A stretch of DNA of 14,343 bases from Nocardioidaceae bacterium (GCA_020438665.1 JAGQUE010000381.1:1-14343); one strand, 5' to 3'; shown: positions 1 to 7,799, counted from the stretch's first letter. Notes: generated by a model from the letters alone, not told the origin. Numbers and translations are program-made.

Positions 1-107
1 GTGGTCGTCGAGCCGTCGTCCTGGGCGCCGGCGATCGTGAAGCCGCCGAAGGCGACGGCACCGGCCAGGGCGGCGGCGGCCACGTACTTGGTCAGGTTGC
101 TGCTCAT
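1..107 (-). CDS. Small exported protein, N-terminal part only
   Basis: The minus strand reads from an ATG at 107 to the window edge, giving 35 codons beginning MSSNLTKYVAAAALAGAV. A short polar start with one lysine is followed by an Ala/Gly/Val-rich hydrophobic stretch (about residues 8-27) ending at an AGAQ-like site, then an acidic, Thr/Ser-rich segment (DDGSTT). This is the layout of a Sec signal peptide with cleavage near residues 26-28. A GAGGAG Shine-Dalgarno lies about 8 bases upstream. It is in the same orientation as the response regulator, 102 bases downstream of that gene's stop, so it may be read with it or from its own promoter. The mature protein lies outside the window, so no function can be given. 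The gene is supported by its start, ribosome site and signal peptide only. Confidence 0.6.
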   Translation of the reverse strand, partial: MSSNLTKYVAAAALAGAVAFGGFTIAGAQDDGSTT

Positions 108-132
108 GGTGGGGCTCTCCTCGGGAGGGTCG

Positions 133-155
133 TGGGTGGGAGTGGCCTCCACCCA
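133..155 (-). terminator. Possible hairpin downstream of the response regulator
   Basis: TGGGTGGGAG (133-142) can pair with CTCCACCCA (147-155) around a TGGC loop with one bulged G. It lies 55 bases past the stop of the response regulator and upstream of the small exported gene. There is no T tract, which is common for terminators in high-GC actinobacteria. It may be a weak terminator or simply GC-rich sequence. Confidence 0.25.
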
Positions 156-209
156 AGCGGGCCCGCCTCCCGACCTCCCCCGAGCCACCTCGGAGCTTCC
201 TGGGAATCG

Positions 210-869
210 CTACCCGCGTCCGGCCCGACCGGTCTCGTAGGCCCAGATGGCGATCTCGACCCGGTTCCGGGCCCCGATCTTGGCCATCAGGGTGGAGAGG
301 TGGGTCTTGGTCGTGCTCATCGAGATGTGGAGCTCTTCGGACACCTCGGCGTTGGTGAGGCCCCGGGCCACGGCGGCCAGGACCTCCTCCTCCCGCTCGG
401 TCAGCGGGTCGACGGGCTGGGCCGCCGGCTCGTCGGAGGGGCCGGCGGCGAACGCCTCCAGCAGCCGAACCGTCACCGACGGGGCGATCAGCGCGTCGCC
501 CGAGGCCGCGGCCCGCACCGCCTGGGCCAGCAGCTCCGGGCCGGCGTCCTTGAGCAGGAACCCGCGGGCGCCCGCGCGCAGGGCGCCATGGACGTACTCG
601 TCGAGGTCGAACGTCGTGATCACGACGACGGCCATCGGCTCGGCCACGTCGGGCCCGGCCAGCCGCCGCGTCACCTCGACGCCGTCGAGGCCCGGCATCC
701 TGATGTCGACGAGGAGCACGTCGGGACGCAGCCGGCGCGCCAGCTCGAGCGCCGCCAGTCCGTCGGGAGCCTGCCCGACCACCTCGATGTCGGGCTGGGC
801 GTCGAGGATCATCGACAGCCCGGTGCGGACCAGGTCCTGGTCGTCGGCCACGAGCACGCGGATGCTCAC
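210..869 (-). CDS. NarL/FixJ-family response regulator
   Basis: This 219-aa DNA-binding regulator has an N-terminal receiver domain (about 1-120) and a C-terminal LuxR-type helix-turn-helix (about 155-215). The receiver has the acidic pair D9/D10, the phospho-acceptor D55 in [10 protein letters not shown]85 and K107 (FLLKDAG). The output domain begins [10 protein letters not shown] and contains the usual glutamates and the [12 protein letters not shown] recognition region. Length and order are standard for the family. The start is GTG at 869; its first two bases lie inside the TGA stop of the upstream kinase (GTGA overlap), and a strong GGAGGTGA site is embedded in the end of the kinase gene, so the two are translationally coupled. 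Phosphorylation by the kinase should switch on DNA binding. The likely target is the divergent MMPL exporter and perhaps its own operon (inference from position). Confidence 0.95.
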   Translation of the reverse strand: MSIRVLVADDQDLVRTGLSMILDAQPDIEVVGQAPDGLAALELARRLRPDVLLVDIRMPGLDGVEVTRRLAGPDVAEPMAVVVITTFDLDEYVHGALRAGARGFLLKDAGPELLAQAVRAAASGDALIAPSVTVRLLEAFAAGPSDEPAAQPVDPLTEREEEVLAAVARGLTNAEVSEELHISMSTTKTHLSTLMAKIGARNRVEIAIWAYETGRAGRG

Positions 870-2020
870 GCGGTCACCTCCGCCGGCAGCTCCGCCTCGA
901 CCGACCAGCCGCCCCCGGGGCGGGGACCGGCCTGGAGCCGCCCGCCGAGCAGCTGGGCCCGCTCGGCCATGCCGATCAGCCCGAAGCCCGGCGACACCGG
1001 GCGGGACGGGTCGGGCCGGCCGTCGTCGGCCACCGACAACCTGACGCGGTGCTCGTCCACGACCACCCCGATGTCCACGCGAGTCGCTCCGCGGGCGTGT
1101 CGCAGCGCGTTGGTCAGCGACTCCTGGGCGAGGCGATAGACGGCCGCGTCCACCGCGCGCGGCAGCTGGTCGGTGGGTCCTGTCACGCGCACCTCGACGG
1201 CCGGCGTGGCGCCGCGCCGGACGAGCGAGGTCAGGTCGTCGATCCCCGGGGTGGGGGCATAGTCCGCCTCGCCCTCGCGGAGCACGCGCACCATGGCGCG
1301 CATCTCCTCCAGGGTTCGGCTCGCCTCGGCCTCGATCGCCTGCAGCGCCGTCAGCGCGGCCTCGGGGCGCTGCCCGGCCACGGCCTGGCCCGCCTGGGCC
1401 TGGACCGCGATGGCCGAGACGTGGTGGGCGACGGTGTCATGGAGCTCGCGCGCCAGTCCGACACGCTCCTCGCTGCGGATCTCGGCGAGCTGGCGGTCCC
1501 AGACGTCGGCCCGGTAGCGGAAGGCCGCACCGGCCGCCGCCACGGCCATGAGCATGACCGAGCCACCGATGATGTCGCTCCATCCGGCGAAGGACGCCGC
1601 CATGCCCAGTGCGACGCTCGCGAGCACGAAGACGAGTCCGACGATGATCTCGCGACCCGAGCCCCAGCGGGTCAGGGCGTAGAGCAGCACCACGATGCAA
1701 CCCATGGTGTAGAGCCCGAGGTCGCCGGAGTCGGTGGCGAGCTGGAGAACCGACAAGACGGCAGCGGTTCCGAACCCGATGAGGGCGCACACCAGCGGGT
1801 GGGTCCTGCGCCACAGCAGGACCGGCGCGAGCGCCATCGCGAGGATGGTTACGAAGGGGCGGAACAGCAGCTGCGTGCGGAAGATCCCCTCCAGCACGGC
1901 GGCGACCTCCAGGGTGCCGACCAACGCCCAGTCCCGCCATACCCGCCGCGGGGCACCGGCCGGCCGCGGCTCGCGCCACAGCGAACCACCGCGCGGGGAC
2001 CGCCGGCTCTCGCTCGTCAC
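866..2020 (-). CDS. Sensor histidine kinase (HisKA_3/DesK-like, membrane)
   Basis: This 384-aa membrane kinase is the partner of the overlapping response regulator. The N-terminal half (about 31-167) holds five or six hydrophobic segments with short loops and no large extracytoplasmic domain, so it probably senses the membrane or a lipophilic compound. The dimerisation/phosphotransfer helix carries [11 protein letters not shown] with phospho-accepting H194. The HATPase domain follows, with an N box (E300, N304 in [11 protein letters not shown]), a G1 box at D332-D333-G334 and a [12 protein letters not shown]2 box (345-355). All catalytic motifs look intact. The start is GTG at 2020. No Shine-Dalgarno precedes it, but TAGGCT ends exactly 6 bases upstream, suggesting a leaderless mRNA. 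A 172-bp gap separates it from the divergent exporter gene. The ligand is unknown; drug-like or envelope-stress signals are a guess from the neighbour. Confidence 0.94.
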   Translation of the reverse strand: MTSESRRSPRGGSLWREPRPAGAPRRVWRDWALVGTLEVAAVLEGIFRTQLLFRPFVTILAMALAPVLLWRRTHPLVCALIGFGTAAVLSVLQLATDSGDLGLYTMGCIVVLLYALTRWGSGREIIVGLVFVLASVALGMAASFAGWSDIIGGSVMLMAVAAAGAAFRYRADVWDRQLAEIRSEERVGLARELHDTVAHHVSAIAVQAQAGQAVAGQRPEAALTALQAIEAEASRTLEEMRAMVRVLREGEADYAPTPGIDDLTSLVRRGATPAVEVRVTGPTDQLPRAVDAAVYRLAQESLTNALRHARGATRVDIGVVVDEHRVRLSVADDGRPDPSRPVSPGFGLIGMAERAQLLGGRLQAGPRPGGGWSVEAELPAEVTA

Positions 2021-2026
2021 GGGACC

Positions 2027-2032
2027 AGCCTA
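2027..2032 (-). promoter_or_regulatory. -10 box of a probable leaderless kinase-regulator transcript
   Basis: On the minus strand the hexamer TAGGCT fits the actinobacterial TAnnnT consensus and is followed by GGTCCC and then the GTG start of the kinase gene. Transcription would begin at or next to the G of GTG. I see no convincing -35 at 16-19 bases. The absence of a Shine-Dalgarno supports leaderless initiation. Confidence 0.45.
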
Positions 2033-2192
2033 GGGACAAGGACGCCTGCGTGGATCAGCCGGAAGAACGAGCCGGCCCCCCTCCCGAGGCGGACCCAGGT
2101 CGGGCCTCCACGCCGATCCGCCAGGAGTGATCGAGGCGCGACGGTGAGGTGACCGAGCAGACCGCCCGGCACCCTCACTCCCGGAGACTCAC

Positions 2193-4427
2193 ATGTCATC
2201 CCTGCTCTACCGCTGGGGCCGCTGGTCGGCCCGCCGCCCCTGGATCGCGATCGGCCTGTGGCTGGTCCTCGCCGTGGCCGTCACCACCGCCGGCGCGACC
2301 GTCGGTCACCCTCTCGACGACTCCATGTCCTCCCCCGGCAGTGACTCCCAGGCCGCCAACGAGCTGCTGGCGAGCACCGACTCGGGGGCGGGCGGCCTCA
2401 CGTCGTACGTCGTCGCGACGCCCCGTGAGCCCGGCACCACCTTCTTCGCCTCTCCCGCGGCCGTCACCGAGCTCGGGCGGCTGGAGCGGTCGCTCGTCGG
2501 ACTGCGTGACCTCCAAGGCGCCAGCGACCCGGCCGGGGTGCTGAGCCAGGACCAGCAGGCAGCCGTGGACGCCCAGATGGTGAGCCCCGACGGGCGGGTG
2601 GCGCTGATCCGCCTGCAGTACCCGCCGATCGAGCACACCGACGTCCGGGCGCTGACGGCGCTCGACAGCGCGCTCGACCAGGCCCGCAACGGCTCCTCGC
2701 TGCGGATCGAAGCGGGCGGCGACCTCTACTTCACCTTCGCCTCGCCGCCGACATCGGTCTATGAGGCCCTCGGCGTCGTCGTCGCCCTCGTGATCCTGTT
2801 CGTGGCCTTCGGATCGCTCGTCGCGGCCGGGCTGCCTCTGGTGATCGGCCTCTTCGGGCTGCTGGTCGGCACGAGCTCGCTGTCGCTGGCGGCGTACGTC
2901 GTCGACATCCCCGTCTGGGCGACCGTGATGGCCTCGATGGTGGGCCTCGGCGCGGGCATCGACTATGCACTGTTCCTCGTCACCCGGCACCGCGAACACC
3001 TGGCCATCGGCCTGACGGTGCCCGAGTCCATCGGGCGTGCGGTCGCCACCGCCGGGCAGTCGGTCATCTTCGCCGGCGGCACCGTGGTCATCGCCATCCT
3101 CGGGCTGGCGTTCGCCGGTCTGCCGTTCATCGCCGCCGGCGGGATCGGGATGGCCATCGTGGTCCTCGTCATGGTGGCCGCGGCGATCACGCTGCTGCCC
3201 GCCCTGCTCGGCCTCGCCGGGCAGCGCATCAACGCCCGTCACCGGTGGCTGGGCCGGCGCACCCACGACAGCGCGACCAAGCGCTGGGCGCGGTGGGGCG
3301 CCCACGTCACCAGGCACCCCCTCCCCTACCTGCTCGGCGGTGCCGCCCTCCTCCTGGCCCTGGCCGCCCCGGCGACCGCGCTGCGGCTGGGCATGCCCGA
3401 CGAGGGCAGCCTCCCCGAGGCGCGGACCGAACGACAGGCCTATGACCTGATCGCCGCCGGCTTCGGCCCCGGCGCCATCAGCCCCATGGTCATCGCCATC
3501 GACACCGCTGGCGACGGCGGCGCCGAGGCCCGGGTGACCCAGGCCCTCTCCGACGACCCGGGGATCGTGTCCGCCCAGACCCTGCCCCAGCCGAGCGCCT
3601 CCGACATAGCGGTCGTGCTCGCCCAGGCGAGCAGCACCCCCCAGTCGGCGACCACTCGGGACACCCTGGAGCGGCTCCGTTCCGACGCACTCCCGACGGC
3701 CCTGGGTGACAGCCCGGCGACCGCGCACGTCGGCGGCTACACCGCCGTCATGACGGACATGAGTCAGCGGGTCCAGGACCGGCTCCCGATCTTCATCTCC
3801 GCAGTGGTCCTGCTCTCGTTCCTGCTGCTCGTGGTCGTCTTCCGGTCCATCGCCGTCCCCGTCAAGGCAGCGCTGCTCAACCTGCTCAGCGTCAGCGCGG
3901 CGTACGGCGTCCTCGTGATGGTCTTCCAGTGGGGCTGGGCCAAGGATCTGATCGGGCTGGAGTCGACGGTGCCGATCATCTCGTTCATCCCGATGTTCAT
4001 GTTCGCCATCCTGTTCGGGCTCTCCATGGACTACGAGGTGTTCCTGCTGTCGCGGATCCGCGAGGAGTGGCGGCGCACGGGCGACACCGACCACGCGATC
4101 GCTCACGGCATCGGCGTCACGGCGCGGACGATCTCGGCAGGCGCCGCGATCATGGTGGCGGTGTTCATGGGGTTCGCCTCCGGCAGTGACCCGTCGATCA
4201 AGATGCTCGGCCTCGGGCTGGCCACGGCGGTCCTGCTGGACGCCACGGTCGTCCGGCTGGTGCTGGTCCCCGCCACGATGACCCTGTTGGGTCGGCTGAA
4301 CTGGTGGCTGCCCGCATGGCTGGACAAGATGCTGCCGTCGTTCGACGTGGACACGCACGAACCGGTCGCGAAGAGACTCCTGCCCGAACCTGTCGAGAAC
4401 CTCGACCCGGCGGCGACGAACGGGTGA
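2193..4427 (+). CDS. MMPL/RND-family membrane exporter
   Basis: This 744-aa protein has the duplicated MMPL plan: one membrane helix (about 16-36), an extracytoplasmic domain (40-185), five or six helices (about 190-343), a cytoplasmic linker, a helix at 377-397, a second external domain (400-530), and a final helix bundle (about 532-700). The two repeats carry the family's paired motifs GIDYALF (D257, Y258) and SMDYEVF (D613, Y614), implicated in proton-driven transport. These proteins export lipids or hydrophobic drugs. At about 740 residues it matches the short MmpL-like class typical of non-mycobacterial actinobacteria rather than the roughly 950-aa mycobacterial lipid transporters. A GGAGA site lies 5 bases before the ATG. 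The gene is divergent from the two-component pair, which suggests control by that pair. The substrate cannot be told. No clear TAnnnT promoter was found in the 172-bp gap. Confidence 0.93.
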   Translation: MSSLLYRWGRWSARRPWIAIGLWLVLAVAVTTAGATVGHPLDDSMSSPGSDSQAANELLASTDSGAGGLTSYVVATPREPGTTFFASPAAVTELGRLERSLVGLRDLQGASDPAGVLSQDQQAAVDAQMVSPDGRVALIRLQYPPIEHTDVRALTALDSALDQARNGSSLRIEAGGDLYFTFASPPTSVYEALGVVVALVILFVAFGSLVAAGLPLVIGLFGLLVGTSSLSLAAYVVDIPVWATVMASMVGLGAGIDYALFLVTRHREHLAIGLTVPESIGRAVATAGQSVIFAGGTVVIAILGLAFAGLPFIAAGGIGMAIVVLVMVAAAITLLPALLGLAGQRINARHRWLGRRTHDSATKRWARWGAHVTRHPLPYLLGGAALLLALAAPATALRLGMPDEGSLPEARTERQAYDLIAAGFGPGAISPMVIAIDTAGDGGAEARVTQALSDDPGIVSAQTLPQPSASDIAVVLAQASSTPQSATTRDTLERLRSDALPTALGDSPATAHVGGYTAVMTDMSQRVQDRLPIFISAVVLLSFLLLVVVFRSIAVPVKAALLNLLSVSAAYGVLVMVFQWGWAKDLIGLESTVPIISFIPMFMFAILFGLSMDYEVFLLSRIREEWRRTGDTDHAIAHGIGVTARTISAGAAIMVAVFMGFASGSDPSIKMLGLGLATAVLLDATVVRLVLVPATMTLLGRLNWWLPAWLDKMLPSFDVDTHEPVAKRLLPEPVENLDPAATNG

Positions 4428-4504
4428 TCTTGCCCCGACACCGAAGCAGCACTCCCATGAAGTGCGTCCTGATAGTTCGAGGCATGACCCCACGACCACG
4501 GACC

Positions 4505-4535
4505 GGCTCCTCGCGCAGACTCTGCGCGAGGAGCC
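4505..4535. terminator. Bidirectional hairpin terminator between convergent genes
   Basis: A perfect inverted repeat has 14-base arms, GGCTCCTCGCGCAG (4505-4518) and CTGCGCGAGGAGCC (4522-4535), with a 3-base ACT loop. It lies 78 bases past the exporter stop and 88 bases past the aldo/keto reductase stop, in the gap where the two transcripts converge. There is no T tract, as is usual in high-GC actinobacteria. The rest of 4428-4622 shows no gene. Confidence 0.7.
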
Positions 4536-4622
4536 CGGGCCGCTGCTGACCAGGCTCCACCGGCGCTGACCGAAGGATCGTGAGCGGGCCGGCGGTGCGG
4601 GCCCCGGTCGGCTCGGGCCGGC

Positions 4623-5486
4623 TCAGGCCGTGGCGTCGAGTCGCCGCCGCTGATCGTCGCTCAGCGAGAGGTCGGCGGCCGCCACCGAGGCGCGGATCGT
4701 CTCGGGGCGGCTGGACCCCGGGATCGGCAGCACGTGTGGTGACTTCGCGAGCATCCAGGCCAACGTCACCTGCTGCGGTGTCGCACCCACCTCGTCGGCG
4801 ACCTCCTGGAAGACCGCGAACCGGCTGCCGAGCTCTGCGGCACTCTTGATCCCGCCGAGCGGACTCCACGGCAGGAACGCGATGCCGAGCTCGTCGCACA
4901 GCTGCAGCTCGGGCTCGCTGGAGCGGAACGACGGCGAGAACTGGTTCTGTACCGCCACGAGCCGGCCGCCGAGGATCTGGTTGGCCTCCCGGATCTGGTC
5001 GGGGTTGGCGTTGGAGATGCCGGCCATCCGGATCTTGCCGGCGTCGAGCAGGCCGGCGATGGCGCCGACCGACTCGGCATAGGGCACGCTCGGGTCGGGC
5101 CGGTGGAACTGATAGAGCCCGATCGCGTCGACGCCGAGCCGCTTCAGGGAGGCATCACAGGCCTCGACCAGGTGCTCGGGGCTGCCGTCGACGGTCCAGC
5201 TGCCGTCGCCGGGGCGCAGGTGGCCGCCCTTGGTGGCGACGAGGACGTCGGCGGTGCTGCCGCCGTACGACGCCAGGGCCCGTGCGATGAGCGACTCGTT
5301 GTGGCCGACCTCCTCGGCACCGATGTGATAGGCGTCGGCCGTGTCGATCAGGGTCACGCCGGCGTCCAGGGCGGCATGGATGGTGGCGATGGACCTCTCG
5401 TCTCCGGGCCGGCCCTCGATCGACATCGGCATGCCGCCGAGACCGATCGCGCTCACCATCACGTCGCCGAGCTGACGCTGCTGCAT
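4623..5486 (-). CDS. Aldo/keto reductase
   Basis: This 287-aa cytoplasmic NAD(P)H-dependent oxidoreductase has a TIM-barrel fold. The full catalytic tetrad of the family can be placed: D48 and Y53 in DTADAY, K86 in VATKGG and H128 in LYQFHRPD. The C-terminal PIPGSSRPETI (254-264) is the cofactor phosphate-binding segment. It resembles the YajO/IolS-type or auxin-induced-like branch rather than the plant or mammalian AKR1 enzymes. The chosen ATG at 5486 has AGGAG 5 bases upstream and starts directly with MQQRQLGDVMVSAIGLGG, the normal first strand of the barrel. A longer frame reaching 5570 adds an unlikely 28-residue tail and would start on top of the promoter. It converges on the exporter gene and lies 107 bases downstream of the lipoprotein gene. 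The substrate is not predictable. Confidence 0.93.
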   Translation of the reverse strand: MQQRQLGDVMVSAIGLGGMPMSIEGRPGDERSIATIHAALDAGVTLIDTADAYHIGAEEVGHNESLIARALASYGGSTADVLVATKGGHLRPGDGSWTVDGSPEHLVEACDASLKRLGVDAIGLYQFHRPDPSVPYAESVGAIAGLLDAGKIRMAGISNANPDQIREANQILGGRLVAVQNQFSPSFRSSEPELQLCDELGIAFLPWSPLGGIKSAAELGSRFAVFQEVADEVGATPQQVTLAWMLAKSPHVLPIPGSSRPETIRASVAAADLSLSDDQRRRLDATA

Positions 5487-5490
5487 GGAG

Positions 5491-5498
5491 TCTCCTTC
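5491..5498 (-). promoter_or_regulatory. Ribosome binding site fixing the aldo/keto reductase start
   Basis: GAAGGAGA on the minus strand leaves 4 bases (CTCC) before the ATG at 5486. No comparable site precedes the ATG-like or GTG-like codons further upstream in the same frame, so it decides the start. Confidence 0.75.
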
Positions 5499-5541
5499 GG
5501 GGTTGCGGTTCGGGTTCGCCGCCTGGGACGGCTCACCTTCT

Positions 5542-5570
5542 CGTCTACTCCCCCAAGTGCCCCAAACCAA
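5542..5570 (-). promoter_or_regulatory. Candidate promoter of the aldo/keto reductase gene
   Basis: On the minus strand TTGGTT (5570-5565) and TAGACG (5547-5542) are separated by exactly 17 bases, a sigma-70-like arrangement. The -10 lacks the usual final T. The start of transcription would be near 5535, leaving a leader of about 50 bases containing the ribosome site. It would let this gene be expressed separately from the lipoprotein gene upstream. Confidence 0.35.
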
Positions 5571-5593
5571 GGCGACGAACCGTGGTGTCGGGC

Positions 5594-6481
5594 TCAGTCG
5601 TGAAGCAGGGTCTCGCCGGGTCGGGGGAACGGCCGCACGACCATCGGCTGGATCGAGAGACCGTCCGCGCGCAGGTCGGCGACGCGGATGACCGGCCGGA
5701 CCGCCTCGAGGATCCGGCCGTGGCCGAGGTAGATCGCCATGTGGGTGATCGGGGAGCCGAAGAAGACGAGATCGCCTCGGCGACGCTCACCCAGGGGGAC
5801 GTGCGGCAGGTCGGACTCATAGATGAAGTGAGTGGTGCGGAAGTCCGCACCCACATGGAGATTGGTGTCCAGCCCGGGGACGACCCGGCCGCCCGCATAG
5901 ACCGCCTGGAGCGCGAGGCCGGAGCAGTCGAAGCCCATCGGCCCGGCGCCGCCCCAGATGTAGGGCAGCCCGATCTGCTCCTCGGCATAGGCGATCATCG
6001 CCTCGATCCGCTGCTGCGCCGACGCCTCGAGCGGGACCGTGGGCTGGGCGACGTACTGGTCGACGCAGTAGGACTGATCGATCGGCAGCGCCGCCCAGGT
6101 CAGTGGCCCGACCACGCCGTCGACCTCGAGGTCGTGCGAGGCCTGGAACGCCCGCACCGCGGCCTCCGTCGTGGGGTCGTAGCGCTCCTTATGCCCGACG
6201 ATGCCCAGCGCCTGCTGGACCAGATAGACCTTCACGCCGACGATGGCCGCCGTCGCGGGCAGGCAACGCGGCGGTGGGGGGACCGCGGTGACGTAGCTGG
6301 GCGCCCCCGCCGGCACCGGCGCCTGGTGATGGCGCCGCGGCGGGTGCGCGCGTCCGGACGAGTTCGACGAGTCGGCTGAGTGGGGCGGGTCGGGTGGGCC
6401 AACGGGCGCAGCAGCGCATCCGGTGCTCAGGAGGACGACGCCGACGGCCGCGGCGAAGAGGCGCTGGCGGGCTCGGTTCAC
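5594..6481 (-). CDS. NlpC/P60 peptidoglycan endopeptidase lipoprotein
   Basis: This 295-aa secreted hydrolase probably cuts stem peptides of cell-wall peptidoglycan. In order it has a basic start and hydrophobic stretch ending in a lipobox LSTGC (C22, the lipidated residue), a low-complexity Pro/Ser/His linker (about 23-72), a PG_binding_1 domain (about 78-132, with DGVVGPLTWAAL), and an NlpC/P60 domain (about 155-290). Catalytic C186 is in GFDCSGL and H247 in THMAIYLGHG. The third residue, 12 positions after the histidine, is E259, the spacing and residue of the Cys-His-Glu triad of mycobacterial RipA rather than the Cys-His-His of Spr. The start is GTG at 6481, chosen because it gives a proper signal sequence; no good Shine-Dalgarno is visible and no leaderless -10 either. 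The wall-binding domain sits before the catalytic one. Confidence 0.92.
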   Translation of the reverse strand: MNRARQRLFAAAVGVVLLSTGCAAAPVGPPDPPHSADSSNSSGRAHPPRRHHQAPVPAGAPSYVTAVPPPPRCLPATAAIVGVKVYLVQQALGIVGHKERYDPTTEAAVRAFQASHDLEVDGVVGPLTWAALPIDQSYCVDQYVAQPTVPLEASAQQRIEAMIAYAEEQIGLPYIWGGAGPMGFDCSGLALQAVYAGGRVVPGLDTNLHVGADFRTTHFIYESDLPHVPLGERRRGDLVFFGSPITHMAIYLGHGRILEAVRPVIRVADLRADGLSIQPMVVRPFPRPGETLLHD

Positions 6482-6568
6482 ATCGGTGAGATGTCCGAGA
6501 AGCGCAACGGGTTGTGGCGAGCGATCGCATCAGCTCTCACGGTCTAGCCGGCCCGCAGCGGGCGACGA

Positions 6569-6808
6569 TCAGCGCGCACGTCGCCGCAGGAGGCTCGTGC
6601 GCAGCCGGTGGAGGCGAGGCATCAGGCCATAGATGACGATCGGCACCGCGATGGTCGCCAGGACGAACGTGCGCAGGACAGGTCCCAGCTGGGACAGCCA
6701 GCCGCCGAGGGTCAGGTTGAGCACGGTGAGGGTCGGGAAGACCGCGATCCAGATCATCAGCGCGAGCTGGTGCTTGCTGGGCGGTGCGATGGGGGATGTG
6801 GTGGACAT
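6569..6808 (-). CDS. Small two-helix membrane protein, COG3224 C-terminus-like
   Basis: This 79-aa protein begins with a short polar tail (1-12), has two membrane segments (about 14-36 and 45-63) around a GGWLSQLGP turn, and ends in a very basic tail (RLHRLRTSLLRRRAR) that should stay in the cytoplasm. From memory of the family, the pattern of two helices with a Pro in each and a final MPRLHRLR-like motif resembles the membrane tail of COG3224 antibiotic-biosynthesis-monooxygenase-like proteins, here standing alone without the enzyme domain. A GAGGAG site lies about 6 bases before the ATG. It begins 11 bases after the flavoprotein stop and is surely in the same operon, so it may help place or partner that enzyme at the membrane (inference). 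The function is unknown. Confidence 0.82.
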   Translation of the reverse strand: MSTTSPIAPPSKHQLALMIWIAVFPTLTVLNLTLGGWLSQLGPVLRTFVLATIAVPIVIYGLMPRLHRLRTSLLRRRAR

Positions 6809-6819
6809 GGCGATGCTCC

Positions 6820-7758
6820 TCAGGGGTGGGTGGTGACCGCGGTCGAGATGTCTTCCTCGACGAGGTCGTTGTTGATGTCGATGGCGGCCGCGGACCCTTC
6901 GCCCGCGGCGGTGATCACCTGGGCCCGCGGGTTGACCGCGTTGCCGGCGGCCCAGACGCCGGGCACGCTGGTCCGGCCGGTGACCCCGGCGGCGACCCAG
7001 CCGTTGTCGTGGGTGGCGCACCCGAGACCGGTCAGCAGGTCGTCGTGCGGGACGAAGCCGGGACGAACGAACACCGCCGTCCGTCGGACGATCTCCCCCG
7101 ACGCCAGCTCGATGCCGGTCAGGACGTCGTCCTCGACGAGCAGGCGCGCGACCGGGCCCTCGACCACGCCGATGCTGCGGGCCATCAGCCGGGCACGCTG
7201 CTCGTCGTCGAGCAGCGCTCCGTCGGTGAAGAGAACGACATCGCCCGACCACTGCCGGACCAGGTGGGCGTGGGCCATGGCCTCGGGGCTCCCACCGAGG
7301 ACGCCGAGGGGCTGGTCGCGCACCTCGTAGCCGTGGCAGTAGGGGCAGTGCAACAGGTCGCGCCCCCACCGCTCGCGCACTCCCGGGACCTCCGGGAGCT
7401 CATCGCGCAGCCCGGTGGTCACCAGCACCCGCCTGGCGGGCAGGGTCGAGCCATCCGCGAGGCTCACCTCGAAGGCGGGGCGATCGTCCTCAGTGGCGGG
7501 AGGCAGCGGCCCGATCGACGTGACCGTTCCCGCGATGAGCTGACCGCCGTACCCGATGACCTCCTCGCGCCCGGCCGCCAGCAGCTCGGTGGGAGGAAGC
7601 CCGTCGGAGCCCAGGAAACCCTGCATGTGCGCTGCCGGCGCGTTGCGGGGCTGCCCGGAGTCGACCACGGCGACCCGACGGCGGGCCCGGGTGAGCACGA
7701 GTGCGGCGGACAGGCCCGCGGCGCCTCCGCCGATGATGACGACGTCGTAGCTGTTCAT
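6820..7758 (-). CDS. Thioredoxin-reductase-like FAD/NAD(P) oxidoreductase, CPYC type
   Basis: This 312-aa two-dinucleotide-domain flavoprotein is the length of low-molecular-weight thioredoxin reductases. The FAD site is VVIIGGGAAG (6-15), the second nucleotide site is GVLGGSPEAM (152-161), and a GVWAAGNAVN segment (267-276) closes the FAD pocket. The redox pair is C138 and C141 in HCPYCHGYEVRDQ, in place of the CATC of classic TrxB. This CPYCHGYE form is a recognised branch whose acceptor is generally not known. The residue after the first GG of the NAD(P) site is Ser, not Gly. The ATG at 7758 directly precedes the first strand; the preceding mRNA reads CTCCTCCT, the opposite of a Shine-Dalgarno, so initiation is unusual. 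It is divergent from the XRE-cupin regulator across 76 bp and is followed by the two-helix membrane protein. Confidence 0.92.
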   Translation of the reverse strand: MNSYDVVIIGGGAAGLSAALVLTRARRRVAVVDSGQPRNAPAAHMQGFLGSDGLPPTELLAAGREEVIGYGGQLIAGTVTSIGPLPPATEDDRPAFEVSLADGSTLPARRVLVTTGLRDELPEVPGVRERWGRDLLHCPYCHGYEVRDQPLGVLGGSPEAMAHAHLVRQWSGDVVLFTDGALLDDEQRARLMARSIGVVEGPVARLLVEDDVLTGIELASGEIVRRTAVFVRPGFVPHDDLLTGLGCATHDNGWVAAGVTGRTSVPGVWAAGNAVNPRAQVITAAGEGSAAAIDINNDLVEEDISTAVTTHP

Positions 7759-7799
7759 AGGAGGAGAGTCGCCGCCGCTCAGGCCGCGGGCAACGGTTG

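Noticed and set aside
132..1139. A 335-residue plus-strand open frame over the response regulator
   Set aside because: No recognisable domain, and it runs across a convincing response regulator and the end of the kinase.
2142..2153. GGTGAGGTGACC-like short dyad upstream of the exporter
   Set aside because: The arms are only 4 bases (CGGT/ACCG with a 6-base gap); this is chance level in such sequence.
2196..4499. A 767-residue open frame antisense to the exporter
   Set aside because: It is a mirror of high-GC codon bias. Its composition is Arg/Gly/Asp/His/Gln-rich with no hydrophobic core or motif, and the plus strand carries clear MMPL motifs.
5487..5570. Longer N-terminus for the aldo/keto reductase
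   Set aside because: The extra 28 residues are unlike the family and overlap the candidate promoter; the ATG at 5486 has a good ribosome site.
6551..6563. Hairpin GCCCG-CAG-CGGGC after the two-helix membrane gene
   Set aside because: The stem is only 5 bp, which is expected by chance at this GC content; it is too weak to call a terminator.
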